Positions 1 to 7,766 of a stretch of DNA of 25,466 bases are shown piece after piece. Source of the stretch: Oscillospiraceae bacterium (lineage in GTDB: Bacteria > Bacillota > Clostridia > Oscillospirales > Ruminococcaceae); NCBI GenBank assembly GCA_016297165.1, contig JAEDHF010000010.1, positions 1-25,466 of the forward strand. The letters run 5' to 3'. The position numbers were made by a program, and so were the translations under genes. The notes below the pieces were generated by a model that was not told the DNA's origin, made no database searches, and saw nothing but the letters and a program-made list of their open reading frames with translations. Positions within the stretch are counted from its first letter, which is position 1. Every line of letters starts with the position of its first letter.

Positions 1-389
1 AGCGCATATTAAGCTATAGCGGCTTATTAAACGGCGGAGATGTAGTTACCTTTGGATTTATTGAGGGCTATAACATTATCGACAACCCACAGCCTGTTCC
101 GGGCAGTTTCGATATGTCTTCTGTAGCAGGTACATGGACTCTTACAAAAATAGGCGGTGTTTCCTATGGCGGCGAATATGACGAATACACCATAGTTGTC
201 GAAAACGACGGAAGGGTTGTAGTCTGCGGAGATTCGGGATATAATGCGGTACCTACCGATACAGGCTTCAGAATCTATATTGGCGGAATAAACTATCCTA
301 TATGGGAGCTTAACTACGACCGTAATACCGATACATTAACCGACAGCACCAACGGCGAAAACGAGATTTATCTTTTCGAAAGAAAGTAA
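1..389 (+). CDS. 3' end of unknown protein with C-terminal lipocalin-like beta domain (partial)
   Basis: The reading frame ending at TAA 387-389 is open to the left edge, so this is the tail of a longer gene rather than a 91-residue protein starting at the ATG at 114. No ribosome binding site precedes that ATG, and the codons before it read as ordinary protein (YSGLLNGGDVVTFGFIEGYN, then a Pro-rich linker PQPVPGSF). The last ~90 residues begin VAGTWTLTKIGG and alternate short hydrophobic and polar strands rich in Gly, Tyr and Asp. This suggests a small beta-barrel of lipocalin-like type, often found at the C-terminus of exported clostridial proteins. Domain assignment and export are inference; the main part of the protein lies outside the window. 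A strong hairpin terminator follows directly. Confidence 0.6.
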   Translation, partial: RILSYSGLLNGGDVVTFGFIEGYNIIDNPQPVPGSFDMSSVAGTWTLTKIGGVSYGGEYDEYTIVVENDGRVVVCGDSGYNAVPTDTGFRIYIGGINYPIWELNYDRNTDTLTDSTNGENEIYLFERK

Positions 390-395
390 TAAGAA

Positions 396-431
396 AAACA
401 CGCTAAGCTATTGCGGCTTAGCGTGTTTCTT
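396..431. terminator. Bidirectional intrinsic terminator between convergent genes
   Basis: A perfect 13-bp inverted repeat, AAACACGCTAAGC (396-408) and GCTTAGCGTGTTT (416-428), has a 7-nt loop. It is flanked by A-rich sequence on the left and T-rich on the right, so it can stop transcription from both the upstream + strand gene and the convergent citrate synthase gene. Confidence 0.9.
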
Positions 432-441
432 TATATTCATT

Positions 442-1812
442 TTATCGCTTATCAAGCTCAACATATTCCGTTCGAGGCTGTACGTTCATATAAGCGGGAC
501 GGATTATCTTCTTTCCGTTAATAAGCTCCTCTATTCTGTGGGCAGACCAGCCCGAAATACGGGCTACTGCAAATAAGGGAGTATAAAGCTCTAAGGGCAG
601 TCCCAGCATAGAGTAGCAGAAGCCGCTGTAGAAGTCGATATTTGCACTTACGCCCTTATAGATACGTCTCTTTTTAGCGATAAGCTCTGCCGCAAGGCGC
701 TCTACCCTCGCATAAAGGTTGAATTCCTTTTCCATACCCTTTTCCTTAGCCAGCTTTTCGACATAGCCCTTGAAAACCTGGGCTCTCGGGTCGGAAACGG
801 AATAAACGGCGTGACCCATACCGTAGATAAGACCGCTCTTATCGAAAGCCTCCTTATTAAGAAGCTTTTCAAGGTAGGCGGTTACCTCATCCTCGTCCTC
901 CCAGTCCTTAACCTCCGCTTTAAGCTCGTCGAACATACCCATAACCTTAAGGTTTGCGCCGCCGTGCTTCGGGCCCTTAAGGGAGGATAAAGCTGCACAG
1001 ATTGCGGAATAGGTATCCGTTCCCGAGGAGGTTACAACATGGGTGGTAAAGGTAGAGTTGTTACCGCCGCCGTGCTCCGCATGAAGCACAAGGGCAAGGT
1101 CGAGAACTCTTGCCTCTAAAACGGTATAGCTGCTGTCCTCTCTTAAAAGGTGGAGTATATTTTCCGCTATAGAAAGGCTTTTATGGGGACAGTGGATAAT
1201 AAGTCCCTTTCCGTCGATATAGTATCTCTTCGCCTGATAGCTGTAAACCGCAAGCATGGGGAATAAAGCGATAAGCTCTAAGGACTGCCTTAAAACGTTA
1301 GGGATAGAAAGGTCGTTAGGGTTATCGTCGTATGCGTAGAGGGTTAAAACGCTTCGTGCAAGGGTATTCATAATATCCTCGCTTGGCGACTTAAGGACGA
1401 TATCCCTTACGAAGGAGGAGGGGAGCTGCCTGAAATCGCCGAGAAGCTTTGTGAAATTGTCCAGCTCCTTTTTATCGGGAAGCTTTCCGAAAAGGAGAAG
1501 GAAGGTCGTTTCCTCAAAGCCAAAACGGTTGTCCTTCATAAAGCCCTTAATAATATCCTTAACGTTAATTCCGCGATAGTAAAGCTCGCCCTCGCAGGGC
1601 TCTTCCTCGCCCTTTTCATTCTTTCTCTTAGATACTATTTCCGAAATTTCGGTAAGCCCCGTAAGAACGCCCTTTCCGTTAAGGTCTCTGAGTCCGCAGT
1701 AAACGTTATGCTCGAGATAAAGGTCGGGGGCGATATTGCTGTTGCCTGTGCAGTAAGCAGCAAGCTCCTCAATCTGGGGAGTTACCTTAGAAAACTCGTA
1801 GTGTGAAGCCAT
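442..1812 (-). CDS. gltA: Citrate synthase
   Basis: Condenses acetyl-CoA with oxaloacetate to citrate in the cytoplasm, the entry step to 2-oxoglutarate and glutamate. The 456-residue product carries the family landmarks in order: LHAEH (242-247), GPKHGGAN with catalytic His283, GMGHAVY with His334, DPRA with substrate-binding Arg343, and NIDFYSG with catalytic Asp393. It resembles the slightly long (~450 aa) clostridial form with an N-terminal extension before the YRG motif near residue 80 (YYRGINVKD). The start at 1812 follows a perfect AGGAGG and a consensus-like promoter. It is monocistronic: a terminator lies 30 bp beyond the stop and a divergent tyrS unit lies upstream. No aconitase or isocitrate dehydrogenase gene is adjacent. 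2-methylcitrate synthase is an alternative, but no prp genes are nearby. Confidence 0.95.
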   Translation of the reverse strand: MASHYEFSKVTPQIEELAAYCTGNSNIAPDLYLEHNVYCGLRDLNGKGVLTGLTEISEIVSKRKNEKGEEEPCEGELYYRGINVKDIIKGFMKDNRFGFEETTFLLLFGKLPDKKELDNFTKLLGDFRQLPSSFVRDIVLKSPSEDIMNTLARSVLTLYAYDDNPNDLSIPNVLRQSLELIALFPMLAVYSYQAKRYYIDGKGLIIHCPHKSLSIAENILHLLREDSSYTVLEARVLDLALVLHAEHGGGNNSTFTTHVVTSSGTDTYSAICAALSSLKGPKHGGANLKVMGMFDELKAEVKDWEDEDEVTAYLEKLLNKEAFDKSGLIYGMGHAVYSVSDPRAQVFKGYVEKLAKEKGMEKEFNLYARVERLAAELIAKKRRIYKGVSANIDFYSGFCYSMLGLPLELYTPLFAVARISGWSAHRIEELINGKKIIRPAYMNVQPRTEYVELDKR

Positions 1813-1855
1813 ATCTTACCTCCTTGTTTTTTTGCAGTTCGTATATTATACATCA

Positions 1856-1884
1856 AGTATAACATATTTTTAAATTCAATGCAA
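1856..1884 (-). promoter_or_regulatory. SigA promoter of citrate synthase
   Basis: On the minus strand TTGCAT (1884-1879), a 17-nt spacer and TATACT (1861-1856) lie about 45 bp upstream of the citrate synthase start. A second TATAAT (1850-1845) just downstream has no good -35 element. Confidence 0.7.
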
Positions 1885-1929
1885 GTATTTTGAAATTTTC
1901 TAATTATACCCTGTACTTATAAAAAGCAG

Positions 1930-1958
1930 TTGACAAAACTGTGAATATATGATAAAAT
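1930..1958 (+). promoter_or_regulatory. SigA promoter of the tyrS T-box transcript
   Basis: TTGACA (1930-1935), a 17-nt spacer and TAAAAT (1953-1958). Transcription would start near 1965, giving a leader of about 280 nt that contains the whole T-box. Confidence 0.85.
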
Positions 1959-1964
1959 CGAAGA

Positions 1965-2201
1965 AATAGAAAAGCGTTGACGGGAAGAAGTACGCAGAAA
2001 CTAAACCTACAGAGAGCCTGCGGTTGGTGTGAGCAGGCGGCGAGGACTGCGGAATACATCCCTGAGCGACCTGCTGAAAGCTTAGGCAAATAGGGGGTAC
2101 GGGTAAGCCCGTAATAGCTGAAAGAGGTCGGGTTTTACCCGATAAACTGAGGTGGTACAGCGGTAACACGCCCTCGGACCGTTAGGTTCGGGGGCGTTTT
2201 T
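1965..2201 (+). promoter_or_regulatory. Tyrosine T-box riboswitch (leader of tyrS)
   Basis: A transcriptional T-box that reads uncharged tRNA-Tyr. Stem I contains the AGTA loop-E motif (1987-1990), a helix pairing CGCAG (1991-1995) with CTGCG (2048-2052), and then the specifier loop GAATACATC, whose TAC at 2055-2057 is a tyrosine codon. The distal AG-rich bulge and GTGTGAGC loop are present near 2013-2035. The T-box core AGGTGGTACAGCG lies at 2150-2162, close to the usual AGGGTGGNACCGCG. It is followed by the terminator hairpin. Uncharged tRNA-Tyr would favour the antiterminator and allow tyrS expression. Confidence 0.93.
2169..2201 (+). terminator. Regulated terminator of the Tyr T-box
   Basis: The arms CGCCCTCGGACC (2169-2180) and GGTTCGGGGGCG (2185-2196) form a 12-bp stem with G-U pairs and a 4-nt loop, followed by TTTTT. 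The left arm lies just past the T-box core, as expected for mutually exclusive antiterminator and terminator folds. Confidence 0.9.
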
Positions 2202-2243
2202 AACTTACGGAACACTTAGAAAAAGCGAAAGGAAAGGAAAACA

Positions 2244-3461
2244 ATGACTTTATACGAAGAATTACAAAGAAGAGGTCTTATCGCACAGGTAACGGACGAA
2301 AAGGAAATTTCCGATATGATAAATAACGGAAAGGCTACCTTCTATATCGGCTTCGACCCTACGGCGGACAGCCTTCATGTAGGCCACTTTATGGCGCTTT
2401 GCCTTATGAAGCGTATGCAGATGGCAGGAAACAAGCCTATCGCCTTAGTTGGCGGCGGTACGGGTATGATTGGCGACCCCTCGGGTAAGACCGATATGAG
2501 AAAAATGCTCACAAAAGAGGATATCGACCATAACTGCGAATGCTTTAAAAAGCAGATGAGCCGCTTTATCGACTTTTCCGACGGTAAGGCTATTATGGTT
2601 AATAACGCAGACTGGCTTTTAAAGCTTAATTATATCGACGTTTTAAGAGAGGTAGGCGCTTGCTTCAGCGTTAATAAGATGCTTACCTTCGAATGCTACA
2701 AGCAGAGAATGGAAAGAGGTCTTACCTTCCTTGAATTCAACTATATGATTATGCAGAGCTACGACTTCTACCAGCTTTTCCGGAAGTACGGCTGTAATAT
2801 GCAGTTCGGCGGCGACGACCAGTGGGCAAATATGCTTGGCGGTACAGAGCTTATAAGAAAGAAGCTTGGTAAGGACGCACACGCTATGACAATTACCCTC
2901 CTCCTTAACTCCGAGGGTAAGAAAATGGGTAAGACGGAAAAGGGTGCAGTATGGCTCGACCCCGAAAAGACCAGCCCCTACGATTTCTTCCAGTACTGGA
3001 GAAACGTTGCAGACTCCGACGTTATAAAGTGCCTTAAGCTTCTTACCTTTGTTCCGATTGAGGAAATTGAGGAAATGGAAGCTAAAATGGAGGGCGCAGC
3101 CTTCAATAAGGCTAAGGAGCTTTTAGCCTTTGAGCTTACTAAAATGGTTCACGGCGAAGAAGAGGCAAACAAGGCTCTTAATGCCGCAAGAAGCGTATTC
3201 GGCGGAGGCGGAAGCTCCGAGGATATGCCTACTACCGAAATTGGCGCAGAGCTTTTAGCCGACGGAAAAATCTGTGTTGTGGATTTACTTGTGGCTACTA
3301 AGCTTGCTCCCTCTAAGAGAGAGGCGAGAAACCTTATCACAGGCGGCGGCGTAAGCGTAAACGATACTAAGATTACCGACGTTAACGAGATGATAGCTAT
3401 TGAAGATTTCGTTATCATAAAGAAGGGTAAAAAGGTATTCCATAAGGCAAAGAAGGCATAA
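2244..3461 (+). CDS. tyrS: Tyrosyl-tRNA synthetase
   Basis: Charges tRNA-Tyr with tyrosine using ATP. The 405-residue class I enzyme shows the HIGH-type signature HVGH (45-48) after GFDPTADSL, the loop VGGGTGMIGDPSG (69-81), the tyrosine/tRNA region YDFYQLFRKYGCNMQFGGDD (173-192), and a KMSKS-type loop KKMGKT (226-231). A C-terminal S4 RNA-binding domain occupies about residues 340-405. Length and order match bacterial TyrRS of the TyrS (not TyrZ) type. The start is preceded by AAAGGAAAGG at good spacing. Expression is controlled by the tyrosine T-box directly upstream, and a hairpin terminator follows the stop. Confidence 0.97.
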   Translation: MTLYEELQRRGLIAQVTDEKEISDMINNGKATFYIGFDPTADSLHVGHFMALCLMKRMQMAGNKPIALVGGGTGMIGDPSGKTDMRKMLTKEDIDHNCECFKKQMSRFIDFSDGKAIMVNNADWLLKLNYIDVLREVGACFSVNKMLTFECYKQRMERGLTFLEFNYMIMQSYDFYQLFRKYGCNMQFGGDDQWANMLGGTELIRKKLGKDAHAMTITLLLNSEGKKMGKTEKGAVWLDPEKTSPYDFFQYWRNVADSDVIKCLKLLTFVPIEEIEEMEAKMEGAAFNKAKELLAFELTKMVHGEEEANKALNAARSVFGGGGSSEDMPTTEIGAELLADGKICVVDLLVATKLAPSKREARNLITGGGVSVNDTKITDVNEMIAIEDFVIIKKGKKVFHKAKKA

Positions 3462-3475
3462 CCGACAACAGAATA

Positions 3476-3515
3476 CAAAAATCGTCACGTTTTTTAAAGC
3501 GTGGCGATTTTTTTA
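3476..3515 (+). terminator. tyrS intrinsic terminator
   Basis: ATCGTCACG (3481-3489) pairs with CGTGGCGAT (3500-3508), with A-run and T-run extending the stem on both sides, followed by a run of seven T. Confidence 0.9.
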
Positions 3516-3519
3516 TTTT

Positions 3520-3541
3520 AAAGCCTGTTTCGACAGGTTTT
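3520..3541 (+). other. UUCG-capped hairpin upstream of spoIIAA
   Basis: AAGCCTGT (3521-3528) pairs with ACAGGTTT (3533-3540) around a TTCG tetraloop, just after the tyrS terminator. It may be a back-up terminator. Its right arm overlaps the possible -35 region of the spoIIA promoter. Confidence 0.5.
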
Positions 3542-3562
3542 ACGCTTTTTTAATAGTATAAT
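3533..3562 (+). promoter_or_regulatory. Candidate promoter of the spoIIA operon
   Basis: TATAAT lies at 3557-3562, about 38 bp before the spoIIAA start, but has no good SigA -35 element. ACAGGTTTT (3533-3541) fits the SigH -35 pattern RNAGGAWWW at 8 of 9 positions, and GTATAAT (3556-3562) fits RNNGAAT at 6 of 7. The 14-nt gap is longer than usual for SigH. In Bacillus, spoIIA is known to be SigH-driven; here that is only suggested. Confidence 0.4.
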
Positions 3563-3599
3563 ATAGGCAGCATAAACAGTCAGAGAAAGGAAGTTTAAT

Positions 3600-3914
3600 A
3601 TGTCGGTACAATTTTGCTACGGAAAGGAACAGCTTACCGCCTATTTAAAGGGAGATATAGACCACCATACCGCCGCGGAAATGAGAATGGAGCTGGACGG
3701 GGAGTTAGAGCATACAATGCCCTTTTTAGTTATTCTCGACTTCGGGGAGGTGGGCTTTATGGACAGCTCGGGAATAGGGCTTATTCTCGGAAGAGCAAGG
3801 CTCCTTTCGGGCTGGGGCGGTAAGCTTTTAATTGCCTCTCCCTCGGAGCAGGTCAGAAAAATACTTAAGCTATCGGGACTTGAAAGAATGATAAAAAACG
3901 AAAGGAAGTCTTAA
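3600..3914 (+). CDS. spoIIAA: Anti-sigma F factor antagonist SpoIIAA
   Basis: A STAS-domain partner-switching protein. Unphosphorylated SpoIIAA binds SpoIIAB and frees SigF in the forespore; SpoIIAB inactivates it by phosphorylation and SpoIIE reactivates it. The 104-residue product has the family motif GDIDHHTAAEMR near residues 18-29 and the phosphorylation loop FMDSSGIGLILGR (53-65). Ser56 is the residue matching Bacillus Ser58. It is somewhat shorter at the C-terminus than the 117-residue Bacillus protein. AAAGGAAG precedes the start. It is the first gene of a tight operon, three bases before spoIIAB. Confidence 0.95.
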   Translation: MSVQFCYGKEQLTAYLKGDIDHHTAAEMRMELDGELEHTMPFLVILDFGEVGFMDSSGIGLILGRARLLSGWGGKLLIASPSEQVRKILKLSGLERMIKNERKS

Positions 3915-3917
3915 TTT

Positions 3918-4361
3918 ATGCAGGAAATATCAAACTATACGAAAATAATACTGCCCTCATATTCTAAGAACGAGGGACTTGCAAGAATGTATGTATCCGC
4001 CTTTGCGTCACAGCTTGACCCCACTATTGAGGAAATAAACGATATAAAGGCGGCGGTTTCCGAGGCGGTTACTAACGCAATAGTCCACGGCTATAGGAAT
4101 ACTACGGGGGATATTACTCTTCAGCTAAGAATAATCAACCACGATACCCTTTACATAAAAATATCCGATAAGGGGGTAGGTATTCCCGACGTAAAGAAGG
4201 CTATGGAGCCGCTTTTTACTACCTGCCCCGAGGAAGAAAGGGCAGGACTGGGCTTCGCAGTAATGGAAAGCTTTACCGATAGAATACGGGTTTCAAGTAA
4301 GGTAGGAAGGGGCACCTCCGTTACCCTTATAAAGCGCCTTAGCGGCAGAACCGAGCGCTGA
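3918..4361 (+). CDS. spoIIAB: Anti-sigma F factor / serine kinase SpoIIAB
   Basis: A GHKL-fold protein that binds and inhibits SigF and phosphorylates SpoIIAA. The 147-residue sequence shows the N box EAVTNAIVHGY (49-59), the ATP-lid start DKGVGIPD (84-91), the G2 box ERAGLGFAVM (107-116) and GRGTSVTL (130-137), all in the expected order and at full family length. Its ribosome binding site lies inside the end of spoIIAA, and its stop TGA is separated from the sigF ATG by one base, so the three genes are probably translationally coupled. Confidence 0.96.
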   Translation: MQEISNYTKIILPSYSKNEGLARMYVSAFASQLDPTIEEINDIKAAVSEAVTNAIVHGYRNTTGDITLQLRIINHDTLYIKISDKGVGIPDVKKAMEPLFTTCPEEERAGLGFAVMESFTDRIRVSSKVGRGTSVTLIKRLSGRTER

Positions 4362-4362
4362 A

Positions 4363-5013
4363 ATGAACAGACTTACCGATGAATTCATCGAAAGCAATAT
4401 GGGGCTCGTTCATTCCCTCGCCAACCGCTTTAAGGGCAGAGGGATAGAATACGAGGAGCTTTTTTCGGCAGGCTGTATGGGACTCGTTAAGGCGGCGAAG
4501 GGCTTCGACGAGGAACGGGGACTTTGCTTTTCTACCTACGCCGTTCCCGTTATTTTAGGAGAGATAAAGCGGCTTTTCCGTGACGGCGGAACCGTTAAGG
4601 TGAGCCGAAGCTTAAAGGAGCTGTCCCTTAAGATAATGCGGTATAAGGAGGACTGCAACAAGGTTGGGAAAGAGCCTTCGGTAAGCGAAATCGCCGCCTT
4701 TTTCGGGGAGAGCGAGGAAACTGTAACGGAAGCGATAGCCTCTTCACAGCCTGCAATTTCTCTTACAGAAACGGACGAGAACGGAAGCGAATTCGATATC
4801 CCGGTAGAAGCGCCACAGGTTAAGGCTACCGAGCTTATCGCCCTGAAGCAGTGCCTTAGCTACCTGTCGGGAGAGGAAAGGGAGCTTATCTATCTTCGCT
4901 ACTGGAAAGGTAAAACCCAGAGCGAAACGGGAAAAATGATGAATATGACCCAGGTTCAGGTTTCGAGAAAGGAGAAGAAAATCCTTTCACGATTACGGGA
5001 AATGCTGGTATAA
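4363..5013 (+). CDS. sigF: RNA polymerase sporulation sigma factor SigF
   Basis: The early forespore sigma factor. The 216-residue protein has sigma-70 region 2 (SAGCMGLVKAAKGFDEERG then FSTYAVPVILGEIKRLFRD, about 35-75), region 3 starting VSRSLKELSLKI (about 80), and a region 4 helix-turn-helix at about 165-213 ending QVQVSRKEKKILSRL. It is shorter than Bacillus SigF (~255 aa), mainly at the N-terminus, as in other clostridial versions. Position directly after spoIIAB settles SigF over SigG or SigB. The start has only a weak binding site, consistent with coupling to spoIIAB. A 12-bp hairpin terminator follows. Confidence 0.95.
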   Translation: MNRLTDEFIESNMGLVHSLANRFKGRGIEYEELFSAGCMGLVKAAKGFDEERGLCFSTYAVPVILGEIKRLFRDGGTVKVSRSLKELSLKIMRYKEDCNKVGKEPSVSEIAAFFGESEETVTEAIASSQPAISLTETDENGSEFDIPVEAPQVKATELIALKQCLSYLSGEERELIYLRYWKGKTQSETGKMMNMTQVQVSRKEKKILSRLREMLV

Positions 5014-5015
5014 GA

Positions 5016-5046
5016 AACAACCCGAGAAAAGCTCTCTCGGGTTGTT
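5016..5046. terminator. Hairpin terminator between convergent sigF and phosphatase genes
   Basis: AACAACCCGAGA (5016-5027) and TCTCGGGTTGTT (5035-5046) form a perfect 12-bp stem with a 7-nt loop. The T-run is short on the + side. It sits exactly between two convergent stops. Confidence 0.8.
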
Positions 5047-5050
5047 GGCA

Positions 5051-5578
5051 TTATATCTTATATTTAACAATATCGCAATTTGAGGGGTGCTCTATATTCA
5101 GAAAATACTCCATAAGAATACCGTGGCACACCACAATAACCTTTTTGTACCCCTTATATTTGTCCAGCGTCTTTAATACTCTTTCTCTTATCATATCGGC
5201 GCTTTCCCATTGTTTATTCTCGCCCTCGGGGAATTTACCTCTGCAAGCCTTGAATTCATCGTAATTGCGGCAAGCGGTTTCGTCGTCGAGATAGGAATAT
5301 TCCCATACGTCGGCAAACCATTCGTGCAGGTCAGTCTCTACCTTAATATCAACGCCCAATTCCTTTGACAGAATTGCGGCGGTATGGAGTGCCCTTCCGA
5401 AAGGAGAGGTAAGTATTATATCCGCACCCTTAAGCCTATCGTCCTTAGCGGCGGCTTTTGCCTGCTCAATACCCTCTTCCGAAAGGGTGCACATGAATGC
5501 GCCTTCATTTTTATAGAATTTTCTACCCATTTCGCTGAAATCGGCTTTGCCATGACGAATGAAATAAAACTCTGTCAT
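5051..5578 (-). CDS. Histidine phosphatase family protein
   Basis: A 175-residue member of the histidine phosphatase (phosphoglycerate mutase-like) superfamily. The catalytic RHG motif is at residues 8-10 (FYFIRHGKAD). A second-half VVCHG motif near residues 149-153 supplies the other active-site histidine, and LTSPFGRALHTA (about 56-67) is the usual arginine-containing segment. The length suits small broad-specificity phosphatases rather than the ~230-residue glycolytic mutase. Substrate cannot be told from sequence. AGGAGA precedes the ATG. The gene lies 42 bp downstream of the DUF4097 gene in the same direction with no terminator seen between them, so it may be the last gene of the padR operon. 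Confidence 0.85.
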   Translation of the reverse strand: MTEFYFIRHGKADFSEMGRKFYKNEGAFMCTLSEEGIEQAKAAAKDDRLKGADIILTSPFGRALHTAAILSKELGVDIKVETDLHEWFADVWEYSYLDDETACRNYDEFKACRGKFPEGENKQWESADMIRERVLKTLDKYKGYKKVIVVCHGILMEYFLNIEHPSNCDIVKYKI

Positions 5579-5620
5579 TATTTATTTCTCCTATGCAGTT
5601 GAACTTTGCCTGTTTTCGGG

Positions 5621-6646
5621 TCAATTTCTTATATCAATATTTCCCGAAACTACGTCGGCGTCTATTCTATGGATATTTTCATTACCTATAGTAGTTTCCG
5701 TGCTGCCGCTGAAACTGGTTTTATTACCGTCAAGGTTAACCCTGAGGTCGCCGGAAACCCTGTCGAAGTCGATATCTACGCCGGATTTTTCAGGAAGGGT
5801 AATATCACAATCACCACTTACCATATCTATCTTAAGGTCGCCGTCCCAACGTGCATAGCCGAGATTAACCCTGCCCGAAACGGAGTTAACCTTTACGTTA
5901 CCCGAGATACCCTCTGCGGTAATGTCGCCGCTGGTAGTGTTAATTCTAACTTCGTCAGCCATAAAGCCGCTGATTGTGTGAGTGCCCGAAATATTATCCA
6001 GCTTTACCGTTTTCGCCTCTCTGTCGGTGCAGTTTCTGACCTCGGAGGAGCCCGAAACAGTATTCAGCTTTATTGTTTCGCCATATATGCTGTAATCTGC
6101 GTAACCGCTTGTAAGAACGCTGCCAAAGGACTTAGAGATAACTCCGTCAATACTGCAGTTGCCTGAAACATTAGCGATATCTACGCTATTATATTCCTTT
6201 TCAGGCAGTATAATTTCAAGGCTGTTTCTGTTACCGCCGAAATAAAGGAAGGTAAAGATATTTTCCTTTATGATAAGCTTGTTGTCCTTAACCTCTGCCT
6301 TAAAGGACTGGTAGCCGTTAGTGAAATTCTTATTATACTTTACCTTAATGCTGTCTCCCTTACCGTATTTGATAACGGTATCGGCATTTGTTACTCCTAC
6401 GGAAATATCGGTAACCTTTTTACCGTCGAAATCGTGCTTATATTCGCCGTTCTCAAGGGAATGTGAAACCTTATTTCCGTTTTCAATAAAGGTTACGCCA
6501 TTCTCAAAGCCAATCCAGCTAAGACCAGGTCCTAAGGAAATGGAAAAGCCATTTTCGGGATTTATGCCTGTTGCTGCAACGGAAACAGCGAATGATACGG
6601 CGAAAACGCCGAAGAGAATTAAGCAAATTATTACAAACTTTTTCAT
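5621..6646 (-). CDS. DUF4097-type membrane-anchored beta-repeat protein
   Basis: A 341-residue protein with an N-terminal membrane anchor or signal segment (residues 4-24, KFVIICLILFGVFAVSFAV). From about residue 150 to the end it has a ladder of short strands carrying repeated VSG/TSG turns (NVSGN, TVSGS, NISGT, TTSGD, SVSGR, MVSGD, RVSGD, VVSGN). This is the hallmark of the DUF4097/adhesin-like beta-helix fold. It probably sits on the outer face of the membrane. The start codon overlaps the stop of the upstream HAAS gene (TGATG), indicating coupled translation. PadR-HAAS-DUF4097 sets are common in Firmicutes and are linked to envelope-stress regulation; the exact function is unknown. Confidence 0.85.
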   Translation of the reverse strand: MKKFVIICLILFGVFAVSFAVSVAATGINPENGFSISLGPGLSWIGFENGVTFIENGNKVSHSLENGEYKHDFDGKKVTDISVGVTNADTVIKYGKGDSIKVKYNKNFTNGYQSFKAEVKDNKLIIKENIFTFLYFGGNRNSLEIILPEKEYNSVDIANVSGNCSIDGVISKSFGSVLTSGYADYSIYGETIKLNTVSGSSEVRNCTDREAKTVKLDNISGTHTISGFMADEVRINTTSGDITAEGISGNVKVNSVSGRVNLGYARWDGDLKIDMVSGDCDITLPEKSGVDIDFDRVSGDLRVNLDGNKTSFSGSTETTIGNENIHRIDADVVSGNIDIRN

Positions 6647-7413
6647 CAGTTTATACCTCCCTGCACATTCTGAGCCATTTTAGCGGCTTTTTCTTCCTTT
6701 AGTTTCATAGAAGAGGTTTTTACTACATCTCTGCCCACAAAGGCGCGGCTATGCCAGTTTATAATGCACTTAATTATATCCACGAAGCCCTTTCCGATAG
6801 CTACGCAAAGAGCTATAAGCAGACCGAAGAGAGAAAGGAGCATACAGCCGAAAAGTACTGTCGAAACGGGGGAGAACATAGACTGGATAGCTATGAAGCC
6901 GCCGCTTACCTGTAATGCGCCTCCTGTGATTAAGCCAATACCTGTAAGACCGAAGGAGAGCACAACGCTGTAGAAGCTCAGAATTACGCTTAAAAGCGAG
7001 GGGATTGCCCAGCTGAAAACGAACAGGTCAACGCAGATTCTGCCCACAACGGCACCTGCATCTACCTGGAAGCCGCCTGAGCTTTGCTGTACTGCGGGAG
7101 CAGGCTGACCGTATGGTGCAGTATATCCGCCCGAATAGTTATTGCCTCCGAAGCCGGTTGCTTCGGCGGTGCTGTTGGTTTCGGCGGTATTTGCCGCATT
7201 TTCGTTAAAAGCGTCCTCTGAGGTGTACTGCTTTGCGATTTCCTCGACATCTCCGAGCTTTTCGCAAACCTGCGCTTCGGTTTCTCCTGCCGCAATACCA
7301 TCGTCGAAATGCTGGTCAAAATCGAGAAGAATATCTCTTGCGTCGGATATTCCGTTTTTTGCAAGAGCTTCTCTCAGACCGTTCATAAAATCTATTCTTG
7401 TACTGTAATTCAT
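6646..7413 (-). CDS. HAAS/DUF1700-type integral membrane protein
   Basis: The 255-residue protein starts with a HAAS-type alpha-helical domain (about 1-65: a helix FMNGLREALAKNG, then GETEAQVCEKLGDVEEIAKQ). A low-complexity Asn/Ala/Gly/Gln/Pro linker (about 70-118) is followed by several hydrophobic membrane segments between about 125 and 220, and a short charged C-terminal tail. HAAS domains accompany PadR regulators and are thought to sense or relay signals at the membrane. The gene overlaps padR by four bases (ATGA) at its start and DUF4097 by one base at its end, so the three are one translationally coupled operon. Confidence 0.83.
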   Translation of the reverse strand: MNYSTRIDFMNGLREALAKNGISDARDILLDFDQHFDDGIAAGETEAQVCEKLGDVEEIAKQYTSEDAFNENAANTAETNSTAEATGFGGNNYSGGYTAPYGQPAPAVQQSSGGFQVDAGAVVGRICVDLFVFSWAIPSLLSVILSFYSVVLSFGLTGIGLITGGALQVSGGFIAIQSMFSPVSTVLFGCMLLSLFGLLIALCVAIGKGFVDIIKCIINWHSRAFVGRDVVKTSSMKLKEEKAAKMAQNVQGGIN

Positions 7414-7739
7414 ACTGTTTCCTTCCCTTCCTCGCCGTCGAGCAATTTATTTATGGCGGCAGAAAATCTCCGCCATTCGGTTTCCTGTTCTTCACGGATA
7501 ACCCTACCTCTATCGGTTATATTATAGTATTTTCTTGGGGGACCCTCCTGTGACTCCACTATATAGGAGTCGATGCTTCCGTTATCCTTAAGTCTCTTAA
7601 GAAGCGGATATATGGTTCCCTCGGTAACCTGCAAACAATCTGAGATTTTATTTACCAGCTCATAGCCGTAACAATCTCCTCGCCACAAAAGGGACAATAC
7701 GCAAAGCTCAAGAGTTCCTCTTTTAAGCTGTGACTGCAT
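7410..7739 (-). CDS. PadR family transcriptional regulator
   Basis: A 109-residue winged-helix repressor. The N-terminal domain LKRGTLELCVLSLLWRGDCY is typical PadR, followed by the recognition region VTEGTIYPLLKRLKDNGSI and the wing GPPRKYYNITDRGR. A short C-terminal dimerisation helix completes the protein; the length matches the minimal PadR-s1 subfamily. AGGAGG precedes the ATG. It heads the HAAS-DUF4097 operon. Inverted GTAC-containing repeats straddle its own promoter, suggesting autorepression relieved by an unknown signal. Confidence 0.93.
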   Translation of the reverse strand: MQSQLKRGTLELCVLSLLWRGDCYGYELVNKISDCLQVTEGTIYPLLKRLKDNGSIDSYIVESQEGPPRKYYNITDRGRVIREEQETEWRRFSAAINKLLDGEEGKETV

Positions 7740-7766
7740 TTATTTTCCTCCTTTTCTGTATTGGGG

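Noticed and set aside
1900..2169. 89-residue open frame on the minus strand
   Set aside because: Runs antisense through the tyrosine T-box leader, a non-coding RNA structure.
3520..3541. Copy of the right-edge element, because AAAGCCTGTTT (3520-3530) also occurs at 25371-25381
   Set aside because: Only 11 bases match and the rest of the cloverleaf is absent; probably chance in similar hairpins.
5606..6166. 186-residue + strand frame
   Set aside because: Antisense shadow of the DUF4097 gene, which has signal segment, repeats and a coupled start.
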